Program-made: the position numbers and the translations under genes
Notes under the pieces: model-generated
The model's input: the letters and a program-made list of their open reading frames with translations, nothing else
Databases searched by the model: none
Told to the model about the DNA's origin: nothing
Source: Epiperipatus broadwayi
Lineage: Eukaryota > Onychophora > Udeonychophora > Euonychophora > Peripatidae
Assembly (NCBI GenBank): GCA_028023455.1
Contig: JAQFVV010007211.1
Coordinates: 64,001-128,000, forward strand
Length of the DNA: 64,000 nt
Direction of reading: 5' to 3'
Shown here: positions 23,519 to 34,590 of the stretch, piece by piece
How the letters are laid out: each line of letters opens with the position of its first letter
How positions within the stretch are numbered: position 1 is the first letter of the stretch

Positions 23519-26500
23519 ACTTTTATTGCATATAGTATGCAAATATATATGTATACCACAGATTTCAACTTTCAAACAGAATTATATGTAGCAATTACAT
23601 TCTATTTTTTGTCATTTTAAATATATTTGTTTGCTGACTAATTGATACATTTTTAAACATTTAATTCTATAAATATGAGAGACAGATAATAACTATTATT
23701 CTGATGAAAAATATCTATATTGGTAGTTATATGTACCAGATTAACAGATAACACTAATATGCTATTGATATATCTTTTTTATTATGCCACACATTGTCTT
23801 TAAATCGTAAAGTACCACAAATACATTTTTTCAAGTTATCAGATAGTTTCAAAACAAACTTACAACTTTTGAATAATTTTATTCACAGTTATCCTATCTA
23901 ACTGTTCAATTATTGGTCATAATTTGATGTTTACCTACTCTTAGCTGATGTTAATGTCACAATTAATAATAAGTATCAAGTATCTCTTTTAGTTGGGAGT
24001 TCATAAAATGTTCATCATAGAAGTGACAGAGTTGGGTAATCCTTATCTCCAGACTGAGTCTCTCTTTCATTGCACTAACTCTTGTCATGTATCTCAAGTT
24101 AATTTGCGTTAATCAAATTAATGTTTATGCTCTGAACATAAAATAGTCTTTAATTGCAATGTGTGGCTTCTTTTATCATTGGCAAGGGATGGGTCATAGT
24201 TTTATGACTCTTTAGATTGTTTCTGGTTACATTTTATTGTAATTTTGTATTGTGTGATTTGGATGATAGAATTAAATGCTCATGATATTTCAGATCATGG
24301 TCCAATATGTTACTTCATGTCCTCAATTGTCTTATGGTCCAAGCAACAAATTTCCAATTAGTTGACCTGCATAATTTAGTCTATTCATAAAATGATAGAT
24401 TAAAAACTAAAAATGTAAGAATTGCATTCAATTTGTCATTTATTGTACAAAATATATACAATTTTATTATTTTATCTGTATTCTTAAATAAAATAGTGAG
24501 CTTTGTTACATGATTTCTTTATTAATTCTAATCTGGTTTCCTGGTTTCAATATTTAATGTAAGTTGTGGTAAAATGTAATTTTATTTTATGATTTCATCT
24601 TGGCCTTAGATAAAAGTAATCATACATACACAATATAAATTCTATATAGTTTATACTATGAGATAATAAAAAACAATGCTAGTGGGTTGTTGACTGGAGT
24701 TCCTAAAAAGTGTGAATGCTGGCCATGCAGGGCATATTGCAAGATTATTTTGGCAATAAATTGTCTTTTGATCTTTTGAAATTATGATAACTGTGTGAGT
24801 TTTTAATTTATACATATTTACATGACTTTGCAATGATGACTGATAAATATCCCTCTATTTTAATGTGTACAATTTTAAATAAGCATATATATATAACTGC
24901 TACTTTGCAAATGAATATATATTATTGGATCTTTTGTATATTTATTCAACAAAGTTCTTTCTAACATAATAGTAGAAGTGCATTGCCAATTTATACTGTT
25001 TGACTGTAATATTAAATAAATCACAAACTATGTTCCAAATGCAAATATTAGCACACTGCAGTAATGTTGGCAATGCACTGCATTATGTTAACAAATATGT
25101 AAATATTTTTATTTTTGCATATGCTAACATCTGAAATCCTAATGCACTTAAATGAAGTCTTTGTACGAAGCACACATTTAATGTGACTAGTATATTGTCC
25201 ATGTATGTATGTGTAGTAATGTAATGATAGTTCATAAGCTGAGACCATACCTAAAAGGTGTTCAAATGTAGACTGGGTAAGTTTGAAGTTTTTTCAGAAT
25301 CCGATCCGGATATTAAGAATTTTCAGCCTATATGTTGTTCAGTTAATTAATCCCAAATGGATTGATACAGAAAATAGTTCAATCCTTAGTGATGTAACAA
25401 TTTGCAAGTTTTTGTAAACTTTTTCTCCTTCATTGTTTTATATATAAGTGGAAGGAGGGGTGACAGAAAAGAACATTGCTCTGCAATGATTATTTATAAA
25501 CGGCTTTTTTTTAAACTTTTTTTTTAATCTATGAATATGTTTGATATTCGCATATGTGGGAATTGCGATGTTAATGGTGCGAGATATTTTTTTATTATAA
25601 AATGTACATTTTTTTAATAAGTAATTAGAGAATAAATTTACAGCTTTTGGGAAATATATAATCTGATTTTATAAATTGGAGACAATGTAGTTAACTCTCT
25701 TTATCTATGCAAAAAATGAATAGGTGTAAGTGGAAAGATGAGCTAGCAAGGACTCACCATTCTTTAGTGGACAATAACCACTTATCACGTGGTTTATAAT
25801 ACATATACATTAAATTTGGACTATAAAAATTAAAGCCGTTTGTTAATGCAAGACTGCTTTTTGTCTCCAGTCTTAATTGCTTTTTTTACTTAATATTATT
25901 GGATTACCATAGTAACCGTCTCATTTTCTTTAGTTATGTGAATATCATTCACTACTTTAGATGAAAAGTTCTTTCAGAGGTTTATAGCTTTATGGTGCTT
26001 TATTTTTAATGCCTATAACTTTACACCATAAAGATTGCTTTTAAAGTACCAATCAATTACTGACTTACTAAGCAAGAGTTCAATGTAAAAAAAAAAGTTC
26101 ATTTTTTTTCTTTAGAAATCAAAAGTGATTAATGATATATTATTCTTATTAATGGCAGATGTAAAATAAAAATTATAAATTAAATTTTAAGCAATTTTAA
26201 ATTGCATATGATTTGCAAAATAATTTTGAATTTATAATAAATATATAATTATGAGTTTCTGTAAACACATTTTACAAATATGTGTTTATTAAAAATAAAT
26301 ATCTGTGTGATGTTAAGAGACGACATCAAAGATATTAGAACGTGCTACTGAAAAATGTTCTCTGTAGAATAATTTAAAAGAAAATTTTAAATATTATTTA
26401 TGCAAACTTTTGAAATTGTAAACTATGAATAATTATGATCAGCTTAATTTTTCATAATTTATAATGGCGGAGATTTGCTAATATATAAATTATAATCGCG

Positions 26501-26744
26501 AGAAATATTACGGTAGTGTAATTTTTATAAAACCACTCTCACGCAACGTGAGAGAGATGTCATGAAAATTATTCTACAGAAATATTATTTATTCTTAGTC
26601 TATCTTAATGCAATATATATTATATAATCGCTCACACTTTGTTGATAAGATTTGATTACACTGTGTATTTTTTTTCCTACTGAAAGTATACAATACATTT
26701 TAATGTGCACACACATGTACATACATTTTTTTTTATACTTGTGA
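23519..26744. other. A+T-rich spacer, nothing recognised
   Basis: No gene or known element. A perfect 8-bp stem hairpin CTCTCACG-CAA-CGTGAGAG is at about 26,535-26,553. Short frames on the minus strand at 24651-24833 and 25048-25248 have no protein-like character. Confidence 0.4.
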
Positions 26745-27425
26745 GCTTACAAGTGAACCAAGATGGCAGCCTATATTTTTGATAAATCTATAGTTTCGGG
26801 GGGGAGGGGGGGTACAAAAAATCATCTGGTAGGAAACTTCGTATTTAGTATTTACATTTTATTTTTTATTACTTTTATTTTTAAAAAAGATAACACTGGA
26901 AAAATTAATTACAATACTTATAGTTTATTTTCTTTTTTTTTTTTTTTTTGATTAACTAATTATAGACAAATAGAGAAAAATATAAAAACAATATTTGCAC
27001 TTCATTCATATAGGCAGTGTTCAATCCTATCACGATCATTAACAGACACTTTTATGGTGGGTCATTCCTTTGGAAATAATCAACTACATCACATTCTGTG
27101 ACAAGAAGGTCTCAAATTTTTACCATTATGACAATTTACCAAAAGAACTGCTGACAAAAACAAATAATGAATTAAACCAAAGAACAACAAATTTAAAAGC
27201 ATCTCACTGCTTTTTAATATAAGTATAAAAAAAAAACTGAAATGAAGCTTCTAAATTAAATTTATTGGAATTTATTCCTTTTTTAAAAATTTATCAATTG
27301 ATTTATTAATTTTATTTTAATTTAGCAACTAACACATATTTGGTAGATTATAAGCTCTTGAAACCGACATCTATCAAAAATATGAGCTGCCATCTTGGTT
27401 TACTTGAAAACTCACAAATAATCTT
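26745..27425 (+). mobile_element. Merlin-like non-autonomous element (W, copy 1)
   Basis: The left end (about 26749-26800, AAGTGAACCAAGATGGCAGC...TTTTTGATAAAT) and the right end (about 27365-27415, reverse complement AAGTAAACCAAGATGGCAGC...TTTTTGATAGAT) are inverted repeats of about 48 bp. Inside, 27108-27230 is a diverged plus-strand version of the coding tail at 30185-30060 minus (shared GGTCTCAAATTTTTACCATTATGACAATTTA). A long G run (26799-26811) interrupts the left end. No clear target duplication was found. Confidence 0.5.
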
Positions 27426-27854
27426 TTTTCTATGTATATACTATACAAATACAAAGATTATTGCATAATTAATGTTTTTATTAAATGATATAATTGTTAA
27501 TAATAAACTAAAAGAGCATGTTTGCATATGTACTTATTTTGTGTTTACTCTTTCATTTTCACTCAAAAATTTATGACCAATAAAAATCTCACTAAGGTAT
27601 GTCATCATTTTTATAATAATTTAAACAGTGATGTATAATAATTTTACTTGGCAAACCATTGATATATCAAAACAACCCAATTTTATAACAATTAAAGATG
27701 CTCAAACAATATCTTCAATAAATTTTCCCCCAGACAATCATATTAAAGCTCCAGCTGTTTTAAGTTAACATTGACTTCAGTGTCTTTAGAATCACTCTTA
27801 TATAATAGTTATTTAATTCAGATTGTTAGTTAAATTTTTTAAATAGACATTAAT
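27426..27854. other. A+T-rich spacer
   Basis: No feature recognised. Confidence 0.4.
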
Positions 27855-28010
27855 ATGTGATAAAATGTTGGACTGTTTCCATCATCCATCAGTAAATGTT
27901 GAATGTATAGAAACTTTTAAACTTTATTTAAACTTTCCAAATACAGACAACTTGTTAGTAATAACACACAAATAAACAATACAGATTAGTAATTACACAA
28001 TATTTTGAGC
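27855..28010 (-). repeat. Repeat X terminus, copy 1
   Basis: It matches each arm of the palindrome at 60857-61106, sharing GTAAATGTTGAATGTATAGAAA, AACTTTATTTAAACTTTCCAAAT and CAACTTGTTAGTAATAACACAC. Here only one arm is present, next to the coding relic at 27986-28162, so this may be the end of a larger DNA transposon. Confidence 0.55.
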
Positions 28011-28162
28011 AATGTTATTTTCCACTCTTCATCAGAAGTTGTTGGCCGAAGACGTGGCAATATTACCCTGGGAGTCAAACATACACGTTTAGATTCTTCA
28101 ATATCAAATTTAAAGGCAATGTTCAAACCAAGTGAACTAGTCGTTCTTCCACAATTATAAGA
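27986..28162 (-). pseudogene. Unidentified C-terminal coding relic
   Basis: An uninterrupted minus-strand frame of 58 codons ends at TAA 27986-27988. It includes LNIAFKFDIEESKRVCL followed by a Pro/Arg-rich patch PRLRPTTSDEEWK. Codon use gives charged, protein-like sequence unlike random A+T-rich frames. It reads straight into repeat X, which suggests it is the last exon or end of a transposon gene. The family is not recognised; resemblance to any cellular protein could not be established. Confidence 0.35.
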
Positions 28163-29861
28163 TCATCTTATCATTTCATTTTTCTGCCATTACTAAATCA
28201 ATAACTTTTGTTTTATTGCTTAAAAAAGATAAAACTTTCTAGAATTTCATAAAGCTTCTATTCTTATTCTTAGAAAACATTTTATTAAATGAAATATAGC
28301 ATATCAAACTCTTGAAAGGTAAAAAAAAAGAATAAAATGAATGTATTTTCAATAGTTATGGCATATTAACCGAGCAATTTATCCAAGTAACAGATCCACA
28401 TCTGAGAAATCTCTAAGTTAAATTTGTGTTTGTCACCCTCTAAATCCACATATATATATTTTTTAATATTTTAATTTCAAAAAAATCCAAAAGATGGCAG
28501 TTAAATTTAATATGCAGTTCTTCAAAGTTTTTTAAGTTCCATGATGATGGATATCCTTTATATATTTCATGATCTCAAACTTTGTGAGAATATTTTGACA
28601 AAATGTTATAATGTTCTAAAAACTTGATTTTTCGGAAAGTTTATAACTATTTTTTGTATTGTAATTGTGTAATAATTATTAGAATTCAAAATACATATTA
28701 TTACTTTTTTTTTTAAATGTTTTATTTTTAAATGCAAATGAATATATTTTTCTGAATATTATTACCATGGAGATTATCATTGTAGTAAATACAACTCTCT
28801 AGAAATTATATCAGACTGCTATAATATTTAGTGATATCATAAATATTAAAAAAAAAAAAAACTTTTAAAGCAAAATTGATAGATTTAGTAGATATTAAAA
28901 ATAATTTGTTTAAATTTTTAAAACAAACATTAAACAAAGAAGTTTTCATTTATTTTTCAAACTGAATCGGCTCCACCTGAAATTTGATGATATGACAGTG
29001 TTTTATTTTGATTAAAATCTAATTTTTAAAATAATTCCACAAGTCAAATGTCATTTTTTAAAATTTATTTAATTTCTAAACAAAAATATCTACCAAATGA
29101 GGTGAAATTTATTATTGTCTGATGCACAATAATGGTTTAATATTAAAATGAATGTCAAAAACATAAATCTACAATCTGTCAGAATGTTAGTGGAGTGTAA
29201 GAGAGTTAATCTAGAAACAATTACTGGATAGTTATATAGATAGGCTATGGGTAAGGTAAGTTAAGTTATTTGAACAAAAGTATTAAGCCAATTGTGATTT
29301 GAAAATGATTTTAAAATCTTAGGGATGATAATGTTATTGATGTGCTATTTTAATGCATTAGAGTTTATTTCTATGCTATATTTTACCGTGAAGAAATTAA
29401 TTTTAGTTAAAATGTTGCAAATATATAATTAATAGAGTATAACATAAATATATACTGTAACCCAGTAAATGCTATCGAATCAACATTTTTTTAAATTAAT
29501 CTGTAATGGTTACAATGCAGTATTGTGATTTTCCAACTACAATTAGTATCTTAAACTGCTCCAAAGATATGTATTTGTTTAATATGCTTATCACTTCAAA
29601 TTTAATTTTTTTATAAATATTATTTGCAATAAATATTAAATTATTTGTATAAAATAATTAAAAACATATAGCCCTAAAATTGGAAAAATAAAGTATTAAA
29701 ACTACTTTATTTAATTGCATTAAGTTGACAGCTTTTTTGTAATCAGTTGATTGTTTTCTTATAATTAGTTATTATAATGAAATAAATTTGCTTTTTATTA
29801 TTGTTATCATTAGTTATTATATTTATTTTAAATATGAAATAAAAAGTAGCAATTTTTGGTA
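28163..29861. other. A+T-rich spacer
   Basis: No recognised gene or element. Many A and T runs are present. Confidence 0.4.
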
Positions 29862-30436
29862 TTTGTCAGTTTTCAAGTAAACCAAAATGGCACCCTGTAT
29901 TTTTGATAAATGTACAGTTTAAGGACCTCTAATCTACCAAAAATGTATTAATTTGTTTAAATTAAAACAAAATAAATAAATTGATTGTTAAATTTTAAAA
30001 AGAAATAAATTCTGATAAATTGTATTAAGAAGCTTTATTTCAATTTATTTATTTATTTATAATGTGAGAAGTGATGAGATGTTTTTAACATTGTTGTACT
30101 TTGTTTTAATTCAGCAAGTTTTTTTTTCAGCGGTTTTTCTTTTGGATAAATTGTCATAATGATAAAAATTTGAGACCTTCCATGGAATTTTTCAAACCAG
30201 CTGCCTTTACAAATAGAACACTTTCATCAACAAGAATGTGACTTACATATAAAAGTCCACAGATCTTTATGAACCTCCATTTGCATTGCCTTACCACACA
30301 AACATATCTTCTGTTTTAGCAGAATATTGTTATCTTGTAAAAATGCCACAGTGCTGGCTTCAGTTGATGGCAATTGCCACAGCTTCAAATACTTGGATTT
30401 CAAGGCAGCCATCTTAATATTCACTGACAAATTCTC
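29862..30436 (-). mobile_element. Merlin-like short DNA transposon (W, copy 2)
   Basis: The left end TTTGTCAGTTTTCAAGTAAA at about 29865 and the right end (reverse complement TTTGTCAGTGAATATTAAGA) near 30,430 are related inverted repeats. Between them is a minus-strand coding relic with the Merlin/ISXO2 zinc-ribbon N-terminus and a short tail. The left part is the inverse of 27100-27420. At about 575 bp it lacks the DDE catalytic core, so it is an internally deleted, non-autonomous derivative. Confidence 0.5.
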
Positions 30437-30460
30437 ACTTTTCACGCGATCGTCGAAATA
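30060..30460 (-). pseudogene. Merlin/ISXO2-like transposase N-terminal fragment
   Basis: The minus-strand frame gives MAALKSKYLKLWQLPSTEAS, then TVAFLQDNNILLKQKICLCG, then DLWTFICKSHSC, two in-frame stops (near 30,225), KGSWFEKFHGRSQ and a lysine-rich tail ending at a stop about 30,060. The order [AxxFLQxxxIL]-[C-x2-G-x-x-M]-[W-x-x-x-C]-[C]-[GSWFE] is that of the zinc-ribbon domain which opens IS1595/ISXO2 and eukaryotic Merlin transposases and which probably binds the element ends. The catalytic domain (about 150 residues more) is absent. The start is chosen at the Met adjoining the terminal repeat. Confidence 0.55.
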
Positions 30461-30699
30461 CTGCTCTGCCGCACTCTTAAAAATAATATTTGAGGGTTAC
30501 ACATTTGTAATGGCATTTTTGCAACATTATTAATAAAAATACAATGTAACAGTAGGTTAGAGCAGTTGAAAAAAATACCTATCTAATGAAATTTTAAAAA
30601 ATTATGACTGGCTGAAAGACACTCATGAAACTATAAAGAAAATAGACATTCTACTATTATAATAAAGTGAATAACACAACCAACTACAGCAGACAATAA

Positions 30700-30960
30700 A
30701 GGCATTTTTCTTTGCTTTTAGCATAGAAAAAAGCCAGAGCAGCAGCTGTCAAGGACTCTTTCTGTGTTTATCTTAGAAAGAAGCCTTTTGTGTTGGGTGA
30801 GGCTGATGCCCAACCTGCCAGGAGGACTCTTTCTGTGTTTTATCATAGAAAGAAGCCTCTTAGGTTGGGTGAGACAGCTGAAATGGTATATTTCTAGGAA
30901 TTTACCTAGAAATAGCATCATCATGCAGCTGATGTGATAGAATAGAAAACAACCCATGAT
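30700..30960. repeat. Two to three tandem copies of a 68-bp unit
   Basis: AGGACTCTTTCTGTGTTTATC...AGAAAGAAGCC...GTTGGGTGAG occurs at 30752-30802 and again at about 30822-30872 with few differences; a worn third copy precedes at about 30,708-30,735. The minus-strand open frame through it (30718-30957) reflects the repetition, not a gene. Confidence 0.6.
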
Positions 30961-31322
30961 TTACTTAAGATATATATAAAAGTAGTATAATGAATTAAAT
31001 TTCTTTCCATATTTGATGATATATGAAATGATAGATTTATTGGTGGCAATGTAAATAATAAGCTTAAAATTGCATGTTAAAATCAGAAGTATTGTTCCAA
31101 TTGATTATCTAAGTACAATAATTTATTATTCATAAATATTACATTGTTTTTCCATTTAAGTTGTTGTTATTATTATTATTATGATGATGATGATGCCACT
31201 GTTTAAGCTATTTTGTTCTTAGGCTTACTATAATAGAATTCATTAATTAAAAAAATATTATTAAGAAGAAATTAAAGATTATTTTTAATCTTTTATAATT
31301 AATAAATTTGTTTAGAAGTATA
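30961..31322. other. Spacer with a trinucleotide microsatellite
   Basis: (TTA)n merging into (TGA)n at about 31163-31196. Nothing else is recognised. Confidence 0.5.
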
Positions 31323-31634
31323 CACCTGGGTCTCATTTTACGCGATAGATAGGTTCCTCAGAAAACATGCGCAAAAGAAATCACGCAAAAATAGACATAA
31401 CTTACTTTGAAAAAGGGGGGATATGGACTGTGATTTTTCAAAAATCGCATAAAAGCACCAACGTAAAATTACTTTAAAATTTGGGCAAAAAAAAAACTAA
31501 GAAAATAAAATATGATATTTGAAAAAAATTGATACAAGACAAACTTTTTTTAACTATAATATTTAATTTTATTCAAAACAATATATTTTTGTGCATAATT
31601 TACAGTACAGAAATTGACATTTTTTATACACGTT

Positions 31635-31930
31635 TTAATTATTATCGCTACTTGCCAATAAACAGGTTCGTTTGCAAACTGGTAAAAAATCAGATTCTTC
31701 ATGAGAGGAAATACAACTAGTGCCAACTTCACTCTCATGTTGTGTTAATGGTTTTCTGGTGACAACGTAATTAGTAATTAATCTTTGAAATGATGATTTT
31801 ATTAATTGTTTATCAAGCTCACGATATCCAGACATACAACCTGTTAACTCTCGTTGGAATTTAAGAGCACATTCGTGATTAGTGTCATTAATAAAAAAAT
31901 AATTAAAAATAAACTTGCAGACACTAAATG
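31635..31930 (-). pseudogene. Coding relic inside the pogo-like element
   Basis: A single open minus-strand frame of about 98 codons contains NDTNHECALKFQRELTGCMS, then GYRELDKQLIKSSFQRLITN and a Ser/Glu-rich tail with HESEVGTS, ending at a stop at 31635. Composition and length argue for true coding origin. The position in the second half of a TA-flanked element suggests the C-terminal end of a pogo/Tigger transposase, but no DDE motif is present to prove it. Confidence 0.4.
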
Positions 31931-32139
31931 ATTAATAATTGATTACATTCTTTTTTAAAAAGCAAAAACAGAATGTGATTTAAAATGCAAAATTAACACA
32001 CACAATGTTTGAACAAATTTACATTATAATCTTGTAAAATTTAATGTGAGTATACATAAAATGTGGAAATCATGATTTTAATTTCATTATTGCATAAAAT
32101 TTTACTATTATAGACCACTAAAAATATTGAAATTACTAA

Positions 32140-32250
32140 AATGAAAGTCGAATTTCAATAATGTGCTATTACTTTCAATATGACATAAGCGCGCAAAATT
32201 TATTATTTAAAGTAATAGTGCATTATTGGAGTTTGACTTCCGAAGAAACA
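32140..32250. repeat. Internal inverted repeat in the pogo-like element
   Basis: TTCAATAATGTGCTATTACTTT at about 32154-32175 and AAAGTAATAGTGCATTATTGGA at about 32208-32230 are reverse complements with few mismatches. They form a stem of about 30 bp with a loop near 35 bp. Confidence 0.6.
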
Positions 32251-32310
32251 TGAATAGGGTAACTTCAAAATCGCGTTAAAAATATCCATGTAAAATGAGA
32301 CCCAGGTGTA

Positions 32311-33564
32311 ACTACTAGTAAATAAATAAATAAAATTTAATACATCTAATTGTTATAAACTAATTCATTTTTTTTCTTAGCAGTTTTTGATTTTATTATA
32401 ATAGGATAAAAAAATATAATATTGGATTATTGGAATACATAAAATATCAGAAATTTGAAAAAGTCTTAAAGCCAGAAATTTAGATTAATGATATTTTAAT
32501 TGCATTTTATCTATTTTTTTAAAAAAAATCATGTTAGTTATATATATGTCGTTCTTTGGTAAATATATGATTTTATATTTTCTGATGTACACAAATTTTT
32601 TAGTTCCAAAATATTTATGATGGATTACCATCTTCTATTTTCTAAAGCATACAGAATTAATGGGTCATTTGTGGGTCATTTATACAACTTTCTATTATTC
32701 AGTTAAATTAAATGCAATAATTAACATTATCATGGGGAATCAAAAGCCAACACTAATGAAGAATTAAAACTACATGTATGTATTTATAATAAAGTTAAAA
32801 TAGATCTTCCAACTTCATCAATAAATTTAAAATATGGAAAAATATTTCATTATGCTTTTTATTCATCTTAATGAAGTACAGATGGTTACTATTTGAACAT
32901 AGTGATAAAATATAAAATTAAGAAGGTCTGATTCAGTAGGTGTAGACTTAGTAATGACCAAAATATCTAGTAATATTCAGTTGGATCATTTAGGAATATG
33001 CCCATTTATGTGAGACATTTTCTAATCTCTAACCACCATTATTTTGAATGTAATGGTTGCTTTAAAGATGTGGGCTCCACATTAAAAATTTATAAAGGTT
33101 ATATTTAATATTCACAATATTTTTTCTGAGTACTATTATGATTATCTTGAATTTATTGCACTTTATAATATAGCAAACATGAAAAATGGTTCATCAGTTT
33201 ATTTGATCATCTGTAGAATGTTCCTATTGCAACATCTTTTATTTTCTGTAATGTATTTTTATATTATAGATCATAGACTTATTTGAAGCTCCTCTGAAAC
33301 TAATTTCTGTAAGATTCCTGAACAAAAGGAAAGCAAATATTGTGTGTAACTCTAGAGGTTATGAAAACAATTCAAGTTTACTATTTTAAATTTTCTCAGG
33401 TATAAATTGTTTTATGGTTATACAAAATTCCATTACAAAATAAATAAATGTTTTATACTATAGTTGGGTTTTGTCATTTAAATATACTCATTTTAATTTT
33501 TTATTAATTAAATAAATTAAAAAAAACTTATGATATTAATTTATAAATATGAGTATTTGGAGGG
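32311..33564. other. A+T-rich spacer
   Basis: No gene or known repeat recognised. Confidence 0.4.
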
Positions 33565-34142
33565 ATTTAAGCACAGACCTTCAAGCTATCTTCACCTATC
33601 CACTCCAACTTATACAACTAATACATATGACCACATACATGTGAAAAAAATCTCCAATATATTATTTTGTGTTAAATCAGCACATATCAGTTGTACCAGG
33701 TCATCTTCTCTGACTCATATATATATATATAAACAATGCTCAGATTATATTAAGATAGCAGATGTTCAAACTTTAATGGACAAATTTGAATCTTCTTCAC
33801 TCTTTAACTATTCAGCCTTCCATATCATTGAAAATTTGCTTTGAGCTTTCCATCATTGGATTTTTCAATAATATGTATGACTGAAGAATTGGAGAATGGA
33901 TGAATATTGAATCCCTCTGATTAGAGTTTTAGAAATTGCTATCTTAATATATACTGAGCACTGATTATGTATATGTGTGGGAGATAATAATTTCATCCAA
34001 CTGATGTGTGCTGGTTCATCACAAATTGCATATATTGGAGACTATTTATTTTTTTCACATGTATGTGGTCATGGGTATTAGTTGTATAAGATGGAGAGGA
34101 TAGATGAAAGAAATTTGAATGTCTATGTTCAAATCTACTCTA
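33565..34142. repeat. Repeat family P, back-to-back inverted pair
   Basis: 33565-33837 is a minus-orientation P copy and 33845-34142 a plus-orientation copy; they meet at about 33,840 near CATTGAAAATTTGC / GATTTTTCAATAATATG. Both show the P landmarks (GACCACATACATGTGAAAAA versus TTTTTCACATGTATGTGGTC; CTTTAATGGACAAAT; ACCAGG...GTGCTGG). The pair could fold into a stem of nearly 270 bp. The plus-strand frame at 33530-33844 is incidental. Confidence 0.65.
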
Positions 34143-34312
34143 CTTACATTAAAGTTTATTATTCAAATATCACAGATTCCACCTGAATTCTACCCATAAT
34201 TTTTCTGTGTAATTGTAATTAAATGGACATATTAAGCTCCTATGTATGAGAGGTCAGAGTGACTTAAAAGTCAACATAAGTGTAGCAAAAATATTTGCAT
34301 CAAGAAGGGCTT

Positions 34313-34590
34313 CAATCATTCCATCATTAGACTTTCAATAATATGGATGGCAGAAATTTTGGAGAGTGGAAATTGAAGGTTGTCTATTAACGATTAAAGA
34401 TGTGCTGTCTTACTATAATATGAGCAGTGATTATATATATGTATGGAAGATAATGATATGGACCAATGCTGGTTCAGCATAAAAATGATATTATTCATTT
34501 TATTCACATGTAAGTGGTCATGTGTATCTGCAATATAAGGTAGAGTGGATAGCTAAAGGAAGTGTGTAAGTCTGTGGTCAGTACATACAA
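34313..34590 (+). repeat. Repeat family P copy
   Basis: CCATCATTAGACTTTCAATA, TATGAGCAGTGATTATATAT, ACCAATGCTGGTTCAGCATA, ATTCACATGTAAGTGGTCAT and the terminal AAGTCTGTGG follow the P order. It lies 170 bp after the inverted pair and in the same orientation as its right half. Confidence 0.6.

Larger units (their letters stand above)
31323..32308. mobile_element. pogo/Tigger-like DNA transposon derivative, TA duplications
   Basis: The ends are perfect 19-bp inverted repeats, CACCTGGGTCTCATTTTAC, at 31323-31341 and the reverse complement at 32290-32308, each flanked outside by TA (31321-31322 and 32309-32310). TA duplication is the mark of the Tc1/mariner-pogo superfamily. The subterminal sequence (GGTTCCTCAGAAAAC, GCGCAAAAG, CACGCAAAA) resembles pogo/Tigger ends. 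At 986 bp it is too short for an intact transposase of about 500 residues. A relic frame on the minus strand (31635-31930) remains. Confidence 0.75.

Noticed and set aside
26535-26553. Perfect hairpin CTCTCACG-CAA-CGTGAGAG as a terminator
   Set aside because: No gene precedes it and the sequence is eukaryotic; probably a chance palindrome.
26763-26951. Plus-strand frame beginning MAAYIFDKS with a glycine run
   Set aside because: It is the terminal repeat of the Merlin-like element followed by a G run and T run.
33530-33844. Open frame of 104 codons on the plus strand
   Set aside because: It lies entirely within a P repeat copy, is not conserved as protein among other P copies and includes the simple (TA)n stretch.
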